Source of the DNA: Allacma fusca
Taxonomy: Eukaryota > Arthropoda > Collembola > Symphypleona > Sminthuridae
Direction of reading: 5' to 3'
Length of the DNA: 64,000 nt
NCBI GenBank assembly: GCA_947179485.1
Contig: OX359247.1
Location: forward strand, 42,508,801-42,572,800
This document shows, piece after piece, positions 34,353 through 47,758 of this stretch. The notes under the pieces are model-generated. The model searched no databases. It worked only from the letters and a program-made list of their open reading frames with translations, and was not told the DNA's origin. Position numbers and translations under genes: made by a program. The stretch's first letter is position 1; every line of letters starts with the position of its first letter.

Positions 34353-37300
34353 TTTTTATAGTACTCTAGGAAACTTGTTTCACGTGCACTGATTGCATAA
34401 AAATTTTGCAAATTTATCTGTTGTTAAAACTGTACTGAAAATCATTGATATTGTACATTTTTGTAATCAATTAATGTTTGACGAAACTTTCAAATCCGCT
34501 CTTTGTCAACTTTTCCAATCTTAACGTTATTCGTGCGTGCTTTGCTTTGGTTGAAGGCATAAATTTTATGCTAATCTTCAGAAAGGATTCTGTTGATGAT
34601 TAGAGGATGGTCTGCGTGTAAATTCATCACCTCCATCTCGTCTCCTCAAAGTACGTGCATAAGACCTTGAACAAAGAAACGAACCAGTAACTGATTCTAG
34701 TTCAACCGTGCTTTTGTAAATGAGCACTAGTCACGCGAATTGAACATTTACATTAAACTTGAGATTAAGTGAGCACATAATCCTTCGTATAAACATGGAA
34801 ATTTTCCCGTGTTTTAAAAAACTTGTTGACAAAACGCACGTACATCAGGGACCATACCAATGGGAAACCCTCTGATTAATGAATTTGTTTGTCATGAGAC
34901 ATTTCTGTTGTGATTTGGAATAGTATGTCCTCATCATTAAGTTTGGTATATACGCAGTTTCAGTTCCTACTGAAATCATTTAAATTGAATTAAATGTCGG
35001 TAGTCCATCAGTGTTCAACAGCTGTTCATTGCGTTCGTGACACTTTTTCCCCATAGTTGTTTTTCTTATCATTGTTGTCAGGTGTTTTCAATTAGTCTCA
35101 GTCTTTGTACTAACTATCGTTGTAGTATTCAAATTTTGCTATCTGAATTGCATCTTATCTGAGTCATTGCTGATTAATTGATTGAAGAAAGTGATAATTT
35201 TTACAAAACCTCAACTGAAGAAGCCCCAATCAATGCATCACAAGATACTGGTCCTTCTGAACAAATTCAAGTTGATGACAATCTCGCTTGCCATGAGACG
35301 TGTCAAGTTGAAGATTCTTTTTTCCGTAAGTCATTATTATTATTTTGCATCCCATTCTTCCTTTCGTTTTAAAACTTTCCATTCACCAGTCTTTTATGAG
35401 GTAGTTGTTTCAGCTAGAATATTCCTTCATGAATTTTTTCGTGCAAAATTTTTATAATCGGGTAGCAACACATAAGAATGGTCGTTGAGTAGACATTACG
35501 GCCATTCATTTATACAGGTATGCACTGAAGTATAACTTATTTGCAGAGGTGCTGTTGTAAAGGGCAAAGTTTTAAATAAAATCACCAATTCAAATCCTTT
35601 CAATGAAATATTTATGAGGTTTATGCAGTGCCTGCAGAATTTAAGTATCCATACAGGAATATCATTAAGAGGACCTTTCAATAAGTGCAATTGTCCTTAC
35701 AAGGAGTAACATTAATTATTAAGGTATTTAGCCATACACGTAACCGTCATTGCGAGAGTAGTATACTTGCACATGTAATTGCATATAAAATAGTATGCAC
35801 AGTCATAACATCCACAGTTATTGCCATGCATCTTGTAAATGTTTTCACGAGTACATTACCTTACCGTAGTTGAGGTTAGGTGTACTTGAGGTCAATCAAG
35901 CACGTTAGCGACATGTGCAATTTTTATAAAATCACATGAACTGTATTCGTATTCTACAAGTTGTACATACTTAACAAATTGTAACCGTAACCATGTACCA
36001 TTTCGGTCTTGCCTTCATGCATATCAGTTATTGTTACTATTTTGCTATCTTATTTTCTGGGCTAAACAGTTCTCTGTTTCTGTTACTGAAGCAATTAAAC
36101 TTTTTTTAAGGTTTGTAAAAGTCCTTTAACTTTTCGTAATATTGCTATGTTTACAACCCTGCTTTTGCTTGCTATGCTATCTTGCAAGGTGAAGTGTACT
36201 ATGTGTATAGTTCTCCTTCTCACAATTTTTTTAACATCTGAGTCATAACAAACTACGATAAAAACTTCCGTGGAGCTATACAGCGAAATAGTTTTCCCCA
36301 TGTTTTCCAACGAAAACTAATTCAGGAAATTGATTTCCTCTATCAGGTTAAAAGTCCTGCTGTAAAGATTGTATTCTTTTCGATTTTATTTTATTCGTTT
36401 CTATGTATTTCGGAGCAGTCGAAATAATAATAATAAATTATTGTTGTTTTCAACTGGTGACTGGATGACAAATTCTAGAGGTTGTAGCTAGCACGTTCAT
36501 TTTGTCTTTGGATAAGCGCAATTATTCATGCATGTATTTTACTATTTGATTATTGGATAGCTTGATGCATAAAATAGTACATTACCATTATGCGGTAGAA
36601 TTTAATGAGATTTGAAAGTGCAACAGAAAAAAACAGTCGCATAACAAATCATCGTTCACGAGCTGAGAATAACAAAAATGAAGTGTGCACAAAGTATATC
36701 GTTAAATGTGTTCAGGTAACATCAACATATAAAAAATCTGTGTCAAATTGCACATAGAAACGTTTATGGTGTTGCAACACATGAATATACTTAAAGCTGC
36801 AGGGGCGGCTGAACGCAGTTTTATCAGGATAGTACGCACATTGAGGAGAAGAATCTGCGAGAAGAAAGAGGAAAGAAATCCGGGGCGGGTGAATTGCGGA
36901 ATGGCTGAATAAAATTCGGGTTTTGCGGATAATTATATACAACTGGGAATTGGGATGACTAGTTACAAACGCTGACTCATGTGCTATGGCCAGGGTCTAC
37001 CAGACCCCGCGGGTGAATAACCTACACATTCCAACAAAAAACTTCAGGCTTACATCAGGGCTATTGGTTTTGCCAAATTTGGTTTATTTCTCTCTTACGC
37101 TATCCTCCTTCATTCATTGTCAAGTCATACGGTCATTGGTCTAGTCAAACAAATTTTTTCGAACCGTTGGGTACACCTAATAGATAAAGTGGTCGGAGCA
37201 TTTCTGCAATCAAGTTTTGATAGACTTGTAATATTTCAAATTTTAACTTCAACGGTTTTACGTTTCACGATTCTCCATTTTATAAGGTCTAGAATTTTTC

Positions 37301-40300
37301 TCGCACGTTGCAAAAACGGAGGTCCGAAAGTAAATACATCTCTTTTTCACAATAATCTAGATGTGTTTGAATCTGCCGTAGGTTTCTTGCTGCAGGGTCG
37401 AAGTCACAAATTATTTTAGGAATATTTTCACATAGAGAAGTAAGGTGATTTGGCTAACTTGGTTGTATTCACAGGCTCAATATTTGAATTATGTCTTTAA
37501 TTTCCAAGATGTAGTACCTTAAAAGTAGGTATCACTTAATAATTTTTTCCTGTGAGATAATAACATTTATTCAGATATCTAAGCATCCATTATTTAATGA
37601 ACCCGCAAATGATAGCTATTATTATGAAATTCAGTTTTTTCCTCTCAGAGTTTTCTCTTTGTGTCGGCATCAGAAAATGAAGGCTTCTTTAAGGATAACT
37701 CGTACAAGGAGGGATAGTAAAAGTATTCAATCCACCCATGTTTCCAGTTTAAAAAAAAATTTCAACTCGGTAACCCAAAACCTTCCGATACAGTCATCAG
37801 ATAGCACGAGGAAAGTCAGGACTTTTGAGGGGATAAGGTTTCTGAAGAATTTAAAGAGCATTTCAGGGAACTATCAAAAATTTCCGTACGTTGAGAACTG
37901 TGGTCATGACGGGAAACAAGCGGAGCAAGGATGGGAAAATTCAGCTTCTGCACCAAAAGGGAGATATGTAGCTCTGGTGATAGAAGAATTTCTGTTGTTG
38001 CCATCGTGGACGATGTGACCTTAATTAAAATACATACATTATTTTTATGAAACGATTATTTGCTTGTATCTTTAATGATATCACATTGATATGATCAAAT
38101 TATTTCATTAGTACAACAAGTCAAAAACTGTAGTCTCAGGAACTATTTAATATTAGTAATATTTAATAAGATCTCAATTTTTGACTTGGGCTAATGAAAT
38201 AAAATTAGAATGAATCCTCATGAAATTCGTTACAAGCAAAGTACCAGGAAATAGTTTTACGCCAGACCTTCCTTAATCCAATGACATTAGCTTCAGAAAT
38301 TTTTCACTTATCTCATCTTTCAACTTTTAGTCCAGAAACTGAAGTTCTCCGACATTGATAGCCACTGTATCGGCAGTTTCTGTGCTGTCAGAATGGAAAA
38401 ATTGCTGGAACAAGATTTCCTAATAGTGAGGTTTATTGAATATTTTTTATCGTCCCTCCTTATACTACAGATAGGCAATTCGGGAAGGGGCAGTGAAAGG
38501 GTACATAAGTGTCTTTCATCAGGGTCATCTAGTGCCAGGTTTAGCTTTTGGGGACTGCAAACCATAAATACAGAGTTACATAAAAAATAAGCTACATAAA
38601 AATCATTTTAAAAAAGTTTGCAAACATGAAACCAAATGACCCTACAATACCGCAACGTATTGTGAGAGTTGATATCATTGTTACTCATAATTCTTAGTAG
38701 GAAATTGAGTAGAATTGCAATTCAAGTTTTGATTAGTTCTGTGTATACGGATAGGAATATACTGTGTGTCTGCACCGTGAGAAATATTCATGTACACGGA
38801 GGTAATGCTCTACTAACAATAAATTAGTAACATCAGGTAAATACCTGAAATATCTCTATTATGCACCTCTAAAAGTAATGTATACGTCCAGTTTCCCCCT
38901 TTGGTGAGTCGTTTTCTTGTAATGAGGCACCTCTTGCTGAAATGCATGTATGTATACATAATTTTTTTTCGATTATAAAAGGTATCCGCTGTTTGCACTG
39001 CCCTTAAGCATTTCTCAAATGAAGCTATGGATATTGATGTCCTAACACATTCACGAAACTGATTTTTCATGCAAATTCAAAGCTGCTTTACAGTCAGTTC
39101 ATCAATTCAAGGTTTCTCAGATTCGATCAGGGCATTTCCCAGCGCGGGCTTGAATTTCATGATGACATGATACAGACTTATAAACACGTATAGTACATAT
39201 ATGTACGTACATGGATGTGTATGGGAGTACACCTGTTGGCTGGCGTTCAAAATGATTTTAAATGATGTAATCAGACGTAATTTGTTTTGACACTTCGTCA
39301 AAAACACAACACAATATGAAGGCGTATATTGATTTTCCTGAGTTCCAATGTCCCACTCCGTCTCCGTCCCCACTTCATTGACATTAATTTTGTCTCCTTT
39401 TTGATCCTGCACGCTAGCTCTGATGTCACAGCAACTTATTGTTAGGGTGACCATACATCCCCTATTTTGAACACATCATCGTTTTTGCAACGACGGCTAT
39501 TTTGTTTTTCCAGATTTATTTCACTTTATTGGGCATCAAATAAATGATTCACAAAAAATATTCCAATTTTGGTTAAAAGCTTATCATTATTTATTGACAA
39601 CGTCTAGAAAATTTACAGAGAGCTTGATCGTTTTAACGGTTGCTATTTTGTGGGCAGATTTTTGTAAATCCTCTCTCTTGTCAAAGCATATTAGAACGAG
39701 TCAATATAAATCCGGAAAATTAGCTTTGCTGTGAACTTCCTTGCCCTTAAATTTCTCAATAATTGATTTATAGAGAGATAATTTTGGGGTTGCAGTAAAA
39801 CGCACTAGCTAATTAGTGTTATTTTTTGCAACAGGTAGGATTTCCAATAATGAAGTCAAACTTCAGTGGTTTGAGTCATGAAAAATATCGTAATGGATGA
39901 TTGCTCTCGTATTATTGTCTTCGAGACAATCATTTTTGTTGAAATTGTTTACTGCAGTTGTTTTTTTCTACATTTAGCGTGCAGTGCAATCTGAAGATAT
40001 TTTACTTTGCTCGTCAAAAGGTACTTTACTATCAGATGAAAAATATGGTCATCCTACGGTATTTGTCCGCAGATGTTGTGTTACTTCGGGATGTTATGCT
40101 CAAAAACCCTTTTTAATGTGTAATTATTGTCGTATATGTAATATATATTTAAATAGATATAACTTCCATTCAAAAAATACGATCCGTAATATTACTGCTA
40201 ATTAAATTATCTCCCAAGCTACCGACAGCTCAGCTCGATAGTTGATAGTAGAATCTTAAATTATTTAAATAATGTTTTCTGATTTTTATGCTTACAATAA

Positions 40301-41379
40301 TAACCTATATTAAGTTTCCTCCGTAAAATTGAATAAACCCTGTACATGCATCTATCCATGTATACAATAAAAAACTGAAAGTTTTAAGCCACGAAATCCC
40401 TTGTGTTTACCAAACCAAACAAAACTAGAATTTCTGGTGAATGTAAGTACTTTCTACGAACTGTTGTTACTGAGAAAGAATATTATGATAATGTAACTGG
40501 AGGGCTCATTTATATTCCTGTTTATAGTGCTTTTGTCCCAGTAACGTAATCTACCTGCCAGAATTTATTCGGCAGCAGTGAGACTTTTTTTCTGATTAAA
40601 ACAATGAGGATCTAGATTCTAGATATTTCCCGAGCAAGTTCAATATGCTATGACATTTGATGCAGTGTTATAATTTCTGTTGGCTAAAACCAAACAGAAA
40701 GCAAATCCCACCACTAATACATATTTATATCTGATCCTGTAGTAATAAAACCATTCATATTGACTCTATAATGAGTTTACATATGACAGGGAACAAGGAA
40801 TATTCTAATGGACTTTTAGGATGATGTCAAAAGAATTATTTTTTTATTTGAGTAATATTTTTTCAACCGAGTGTGGCTACGTTGCGTTTAGCACGTCTAC
40901 AGAACCTCACTAATGACAATATACAGTATGTATAAGGGTTTATTTACGAGGTGTTGCATCATTTCATATACAAAACCAGCATTAAAATTGATGAATCGTA
41001 GTTACGAACGTCGCAGAGTAATTATCAGCGAATGCATTTAAATAAGTTGAGGGGCAGTGTGAATTTCTAACAATTAAATACAACGTTCATTCTTCATATG
41101 ACAATTATTTAACCTTCGGAGACGATTGGACTCACATCTCACTGTCAAACCATCTGTCTCCGGGTAATCTTGCCCTTTCTGCACATCTTTGAACATCACG
41201 CTACTTCAATTAGTTCCCAATTTGTGCATAAGTTTTCACTCCACCTACGCGCTATATGCATAGAGATAGGAATACAGCCACGGCTTCATTTCACAATTTC
41301 TTCCCTCTTCGTTCGTTTTTCAGAAATCGGTTCAAATTTAAGCCCTAAACAAAGCTCAGGTTCCATTTTTATTTCCAAT
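34353..41379. other. 7-kb gene-poor region
   Basis: Only short open frames occur, none with recognisable domains. Two segments look weakly exon-like: 35178-35326, encoding polar acidic residues and ending at a GTAAGT donor, and 39979-40020, between a TTTAG acceptor and a GTACTT donor. Neither can be joined into a gene. The region could be a long intron or ordinary spacer. Confidence 0.3.
35178..35326 (+). other. Possible isolated coding exon
   Basis: The frame reads a polar, acidic sequence (EESDNFYKTSTEEAPINASQ, then NLACHETCQVEDSFF) and stops being protein-like exactly at a good donor, CC|GTAAGT. No matching acceptor or partner exon was found, so this is only a candidate. Confidence 0.2.
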
Positions 41380-43172
41380 ATGGAAACAAATCCCAACCAG
41401 CAACTTGTTGATCCGGTTGAGGCTGAGCTTCTGCCATTGAAATTTCGAAAGGTAGTGTTTTGAAAAAAAAAAGAGTTCAAAATTTTAGAGTGTAGTGCAA
41501 ATAATTTTTACCACTAATAATATTTGGAAGCTAAAGGTGTTAGTAACTTGGAAGCTGTTTTTATATTTCAAGTTTTGAAATATCTATATATTGTAAAAAA
41601 TCTATTTCAATTTTTTACTATTTTTTTCAACAGTTCTCTGGCGACTCAGTCATCACCACTGACTCTGAATCATGGGAAAGTGACGCGGAAAGTCTTGAGG
41701 AAATTGAAAACGAAAACGAAATTCAGCAGGAGGGTAATCAGTGCCTTCCCCGACTGTCCTTGGACTCTGGGTTGGCAGGTCAAGTTATCAAGATAAGTAC
41801 AAGTGTTCCAGAGCTGCCTGAAAAGAAGCTGCAGTCGATTCTCCGAGCAGAACCTCAAGTTTTTAAAAGTGAGTTTTTTAATGAATTATTTGTTTCTTAA
41901 AATTTGTATTCCAGGTTTAAATTTTTAAAAGTCAAACAAACCCATTCATTTTTCATGATGACTCACTCGAGTTTGATTGCTGTGTTGTAATTGGCAGACA
42001 CTAATAGTAAAGCGCCATCTATGAGGAACAAGTAGAATAATGTATGGATTAATTTTTTGTTTATGTTTAGCTGATTTTAATAAGCAATTATTTTTGTTGA
42101 ACATGTAGTTAATGATGGTAAAGGACGTCGTACCAGAGTGAAAGGGGAGAACTTGGCTGCCCCGAAAAAAGTAGTTGGTTTCATTTTGCCGGAAGGCGTG
42201 AAAATCCCAGAGCGAGCACCTTCAATTCGGAAACTCCCGGTTCATCACCGCGCTCGAAGGACACTGCGAGTATTGAAGCAAAAATTGAGGGGACAGCAAA
42301 ACTCAAATGCACATATACCGTGGAGACCCTCCGCACACACTTTGGGAAAAGTGAGTGTGGTTCGTGCACGGCAGATCCAAGTGGATGAGAAAAAGGAAGC
42401 GAGAGAACCAGTGATAATTAAAATCACCAAATATGGCGACTTGAAGTTAAAGAAATTAAAAGTTTCAGAAATTGAAACTGAAGAAGGATTGATCATTGAA
42501 GCAGAGGAAGATTTGGATAGTGGGGAAAACTCGGAACAAGAAGATCAGGAGGATTCGGGTCTCAATGAAACCGACTCTGATGAAGAGACACAAGCTGAAT
42601 CTGACAAGGAAGGTGAAAATTTGGAGAATAATAAACCGCAAAAGGAGGAGGAGGATGACGCCGACTTGAAGATATCTCGAAGAAAGGCCTTCCGATATCA
42701 CCTAAAAGGAATTCAGCTGATTCCTGATAAAGAAGTCAAAACAAAAGGCTCCGCTAAGAAAGCACCGAAGTTCCCGATCGGTGGACATGGTCCTGGTCAC
42801 GCACACAAACATTACCCTCATGCTCAGATCCGACATATTAACACGAACCCAGTGCCCCCTGTTGAGCTTGTGGAGAAGAAGACCAAAGTTCCAAGTGAGA
42901 CAACGCGTTCTCGATTTAGAATTAGAAACAAGAAGAATTCAATTGAAATCACAAATCCAGATGACATTAACCCCGTTGGGAATAACAACAATAAGGAAGA
43001 GAAACCCAGTAAGAAACAACCTACCCTACATCAAAAGCCACAAACTCAGTTTGAGTACTTACTCAATATTGCTCGCTTAATTGAGACAAGTCCGAAGGCC
43101 AAGCCAGGGAAAATTGTCAGTACACGATATCGTCGAGTACCATCATATGAGCTATTTCCATATCTGGCCTGA
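41380..43172 (+). CDS. Unrecognised charged, probably nuclear protein
   Basis: I do not recognise this gene. Three exons (41380-41451, 41634-41868, 42109-43172) join in phase to 456 residues. Exon 2 is acidic and Ser-rich (ITTDSESWESDAESLEE). The third exon starts with a basic patch (GKGRRTRVKG), then conserved-looking FILPEGVKIPERAPSIRKL and HHRARRTLRVLKQKLRG, then a long acidic block (about 120 residues rich in E and D), then a basic RRKAFRYH segment and a His/Gly run GGHGPGHAHKHYPHAQ. The C-terminus has TQFEYLLNIARLIETSPKA and RYRRVPSYELFPYLA, which look like ordered short motifs. Alternating acidic and basic blocks suggest a nuclear or nucleolar chromatin/RNA factor, which is inference from composition only. 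An upstream in-frame ATG at 41170 exists, but the sequence before 41380 does not look coding. Confidence 0.7.
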
Positions 43173-44322
43173 AATGAATACTTGATGGCTGATTTTGCCC
43201 TAGTGTGTGTAATTATATAATTTGTACTACAGTTGTTATATTTACCATTGTATAATACAATGAAGTTGTTTTTCTAGGATATTTACTAGAGCTTACAGAG
43301 TATTCTCACTTTAAAGGGATTTGCCAAATAAATATTACTGTACGTGTAATTATATAATTTAGTAACTCTAATTGTTATACAAGAAAATACTAGTTATAGT
43401 TGTTACAATGATATTTTCTGAAAAGGATTGTATTTAATTTATTTTTACTTATTGTGAATATTAAAAATCTTACAAAACTTGAATTCGAGTGCAAGTTCGA
43501 AGTGCTTGCAGCCACTATGCTACTACTAATTATTACCTCACTTACATGAAGAATTACTATAACACATTGGCTCAAGTTATTTACATAATTTGGGATATCT
43601 ACCGATACAAAGAGCTGCGGTGTGTACATTATTCATACTATTACTTAAAGAGTTTTGCCAACCATTGAAAATGACAATAATTATTACATCTTTGAAAGCT
43701 CAATTACAGCAATAGCCCTAATCGCTTAACTATTGTTAATTTAATACATTCATACATACAAGTATTCATAAGTTTTCAAGGTCTTCAATTAGCAATACAT
43801 AAAACATCGAAATCGTTTTAAGAAAGAATGTATGGAAGTAACCTACGTAAAATGAATATTGCACATGGACGTCACAACTAACAATAAGAGGATTAACACT
43901 ATTGCCACTTCATCAACAGTAAATGTCTTTTCTCATACATAGGCTTTATACAACAGCTCTCAATATCAGCCTAATTCCTGAACAAAGACACTTTTAAGAG
44001 CCTACACAGAAGAAAAAGTGCATAAAAATTACCAGTAAAAATAAAGCGCTCCATTTCAATTAGCGCAATGAAAATATTCCTTTATATAATTACTATGTAT
44101 AGAAATTCCTCCACTGCAGACCGTTTTGAACTCTTCTTCGAAATCACAAGGGCTTTGGCGATCCCATATCTTGGTCACGGATTAATCTGCAAATGGAAGA
44201 ATATGCTTCATAATGAACAACTCTTCTACCACACCTGATCTCATAAAATCTCAAACAATATTTAATAATCTTAATAATTATTGCATATTAATAACTAAAT
44301 CACCTCACTGATGAAAGAATGC
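43173..44322. other. Spacer, no gene seen
   Basis: AT-rich convergent spacer between the charged-protein gene and the microprotein gene. No feature was supported. Confidence 0.35.
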
Positions 44323-44556
44323 TCAATAGCCCACCGTCGCCTGGGCAGCTCGAACTCTTGAAAGGTGACCCAAAAAGGCGAAGATCCCTCCAAGAAGTAA
44401 CATCGTCACGATCACGAGTGCCATGAAGTCTCCAAAATCGAATCCCCTACTTCTTACTATAGGTTTCTGTTGAGCTTCTACAGATTCTGGGGCTGACACT
44501 AATGTCAATGCTAATATGGCCAGGATTGACCACAAGGTTACAAGACGTCCGTCCAT
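44323..44556 (-). CDS. 77-residue secretory-pathway membrane microprotein
   Basis: I do not recognise the family. A single frame runs from the ATG at 44556. Residues 1-29 look like a cleavable signal peptide (a short charged start, then LWSILAILALTLVSA, then ESVEAQ). After a short basic loop (KPIVRSRGFDFGDF) comes one membrane helix (MALVIVTMLLLGGIFAFLGHL) and a short RVRAAQATVGY tail. The layout predicts a type I single-pass microprotein in the ER or plasma membrane. The textbook arrangement of signal peptide, loop and helix in so short a frame makes chance unlikely. Confidence 0.65.
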   Translation of the reverse strand: MDGRLVTLWSILAILALTLVSAPESVEAQQKPIVRSRGFDFGDFMALVIVTMLLLGGIFAFLGHLSRVRAAQATVGY

Positions 44557-45491
44557 CTTCCACAGGTAGTGTCGTTTTTCTTACTAGGGATCGACTACGG
44601 TTAAAATAAAAATTATTATTAATATTATTATTCCAAAAATACAGAAGATCGGCTTCAATCTCTTGACCTCACAATCAGAGTTCTCATAATAAATCTTTTA
44701 CAATGAATTATTTGAGGAAATTGGGAGATTCTGTAATCTTCCGTTCGTATATAGTGTCTACTAAGAGGAGCAGTTGTAAGGAATTATCATTGCATAACTA
44801 TAGATTTAAATTATGGCTAAATCCTTAATAGTTTGTTACAGTGAAGTTCTTGTTGTATAATTCTTCTGTACTTACTTACTTGATTATATGCCACTACTGA
44901 CACTGACAATGATCTGATCCAGCTGAAGTCCAACAGGTTGTGTGGATGGGATTGGTTCAGTGATGGAATATCTGTGCACGTGCATACGAACGGCAAGTTC
45001 AGTTTCTGTATTATGTACTAGTTATTGGATAAAAAGAAGCCCGTCTCGGCTTCGAGGAAGGTTTGGCCACAACGAACGTGTGCACGTAACTATGTACAAG
45101 GTCTTTCAAATCCTTTTTCTCCCCAACTAGCCCAAGGAGTACCTCATCAAATATTAGATTCACCCACACTTGTCCAGAGTGCCCTAAAAGCGGCACTTTG
45201 TTTTTGGTCTACAATTATTAAGTTCCCAAATAAATGCTTCTCGTCTCATTTTCCGAAACACCATCTTAAAAATGTCTTGCTGCAAAATATTTTTGCTCCA
45301 GCTGCAATGCGTTCCTTACGATTCCAGACAGTAATTTGCTTAAGCATAGGGTTAAACGGGCGACATCTAGGATCTATAACGAGGTGTCGGATTGCTGTTT
45401 GTAACAGTGCGTTCATTACCAACACATGACGTGATTTTACGGGGACAAAATTAAAATTTCCCAGTAGGTTCTAATCCAGGCAGAAGCCAAG
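44557..45491. other. Spacer, no gene seen
   Basis: A 134-codon open frame at 45025-45429 shows no domain and has an unlikely composition, so it is not called. It may be remnant retrotransposon sequence upstream of the R2-like fragment. Confidence 0.3.
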
Positions 45492-46005
45492 ATGGCCCCT
45501 TGTGCAGACATGTTGAGTGTAGTTACTAGGAGAGAAACCCTACCTCATATTCTTGGTGACCGTGAAAAAAGAGATTTTTTTTTGCGAAATAATAGGCATA
45601 ATCAGGTCCGAACATCAATTGCAAATGAATTTCGAAAGAAAGAAAATTATGTGGTTGCAGAAGAGATTGATTGTTTGGAAACAAATGGATCAACTAGAAG
45701 AGCTGACATCTTATGCATTAATAAGAGGAATAAGACGTTTAATTATAGACCCAACAATAAGATGGGCACAGGGCCATCACCAACCTAACGATGTTGCTCA
45801 AGAGAAAAGATCTATTTATGAACCCTGTATTCCATATTTTCAATACAAGTATGGTTTGAAATCGATTGAAGTCATTGGATTGATGATTGGGGCTCGTGAC
45901 ACAATAACTAAACGTTTTCAAGATTTTCGAAATCGTTTCGGTTTAAAGGAAGGAATTATTGGAAGAAACAATAATTATGCGTTATTAGGGGATCTTATAA
46001 GATAG
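45492..46005 (+). pseudogene. Frameshifted 3' end of an R2-type non-LTR retrotransposon (restriction-like endonuclease region)
   Basis: In one frame (to about 45740) the sequence reads RRETLPHILGD, then a RHN motif (NNRHNQVRTSIANEF), then EEIDCLETNGSTRRADILCI, the layout of the restriction-like endonuclease that follows the reverse transcriptase in site-specific non-LTR elements. Around 45740 the homology moves to another frame: IIDPTIRWAQ, EKRSIYEPCIPYF, KYGLKSIEVIGLMIGARDTI, ending at 46005. The shift, the loss of the zinc-knuckle cysteines before RHN, and the absence of a reverse transcriptase upstream mark it as a decayed 5'-truncated copy. Confidence in the family is moderate, from remembered pattern only. 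Confidence 0.65.
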
Positions 46006-47758
46006 CTCATAATCATTTGTGTGATAATAACACAAAGTTAATGATATAAAATGTGAATTAATTGTTGTTAGAATATTATAACTGAATATACTGTGTCTTT
46101 AGGCAAGCACTGTTGAAGTGTCAGAGAAATAAATATATTTCTATCTCTCTTAATCAAAATGTCTTATTTCTAAAATGTACATGACCCTGTTATACCCGTG
46201 CTTGGCGGGTTCACACCCATTTTTAAATCAGGGTCAAGGCACATCACAGTCCGTTTATTCCAGATTGTGGATTACTTAGTTTTTTGAAATCCTCTCTTGA
46301 AAAATGTCATCTCGCAGAGAGCAGTGCGTGCTTTAGCTCTCATACAATTGCTCTCGACTCCCTCTGGAATATCCAAAATTATAAATAAATTGTAGATTTT
46401 CCACTAATTCTGATTTTTTTAAACAAACTGTAGTTTTTAAGTGTGTAGAAACTTAAAAAAAAATTAACTAGCGAGAATCAACTGAGTTAGAATGCAGTTG
46501 AAATTCCTGAATTCAGAATAAATTATTATTTCCTTAATATCACAATTCAATGGTATCGAACGCACCCCGACGGGAAAAACGATCCTTTTGCTACTAAAAC
46601 CGACTACACCAAGCTTGACAGTAGGCACCCCTCACTGCACATGCTTGTGCCCATGGAGATTCAGCACCTACTGCTCCAGGATCTTGGACAGTAAACAACA
46701 CCAAATCCTAACTAAACATGTACCTACTGTTACAAGCTTGTCTCGTGTAATACACAATACACACACACAATGGAAATAACGTGGGCAGTCGGCACGACGA
46801 TTTCTACAGCGATTAGATTACATAGTTACCACTGGAAAGTAATAGTTACATAAAAAGAAGGGTTATGAAATAAGTGTCACAAATATAATTTAATTAGTTT
46901 CACATTACTTACATAAAAATAAAAAAGCAAGTGTCATTGCCTCTACTCGTCACTCAGGGTTTATATACAACACAACAGTGAGTGTATGTAAATATTTAGC
47001 AAATTTACCTGGTCAAAATACAGTTCCACATTTCACATGCTTAAACTACCATCCAAGTTCAAGGTATAGGAAGCCATATAAGGCTGTAAGCTCTAATTAG
47101 AAAGTAAATCCCTCCTCATTAAGCATTAGTTTCGAAAGGAATGACGCACGACAGTGTCTATATTTGTATATATAAGTACAGTCGGAATTAATATTACGAG
47201 CTAATAGAAATAATTCCTTACGTTGACAATTTTAGGGATTAATTGTAAATTGAGTTACGTAATAATTATTAGAGGAAGGAGGAAGGTGTTGAATAAGTAA
47301 GCACATTTTTTTTCTTCTAAGTATGTATATAGGAATGAATGATGATTTATTATTTTTAGTGTTGGAGTTAAATAAAACAATGACACGCGCATGACGTTTA
47401 GGACTGCTCAAAAAATGTAATTATAGAGCGGATGAACGTGGTTTGACATGCCGGTATGGAAGAGTGAAAAGGTCGCGTGGATCGTGTGTAGTAATTCATA
47501 TGTGTGAAGGTACTAGTTCAGAGGAGCTACGACCTGCGACCCAAATCCAATAGTGTTAAAAGTTAGGAGTCAAAATTAGAGAATTTTAATTGGTAAGGAA
47601 TTTTTATTTCAGGAAGAGCCAAGCTGGTTGGAAAGGGAGTGAGGATTTGAAGTCAGAAAGTTGATCGACCTGCTCCCCTCTCATCTGATCTCATAACTTG
47701 GACCAAGAGCGGCGGTGAAAAGTTGTTACGAAAATATTTCATTTTCTCTCATAAAATC
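46006..47758. other. Spacer and upstream region of eIF4E2
   Basis: AT-rich, with short uninformative open frames. The 5' untranslated exon and promoter of eIF4E2 should lie before 47759. Confidence 0.35.

Noticed and set aside
37659..38018. 119-codon plus-strand open frame in the gene-poor region
   Set aside because: Basic, low-information sequence without domain or splice support. Could be an exon, but there is no evidence.
45025..45429. 134-codon plus-strand open frame
   Set aside because: No domain, poor composition and no splice continuity. It may be decayed retrotransposon sequence but cannot be supported.
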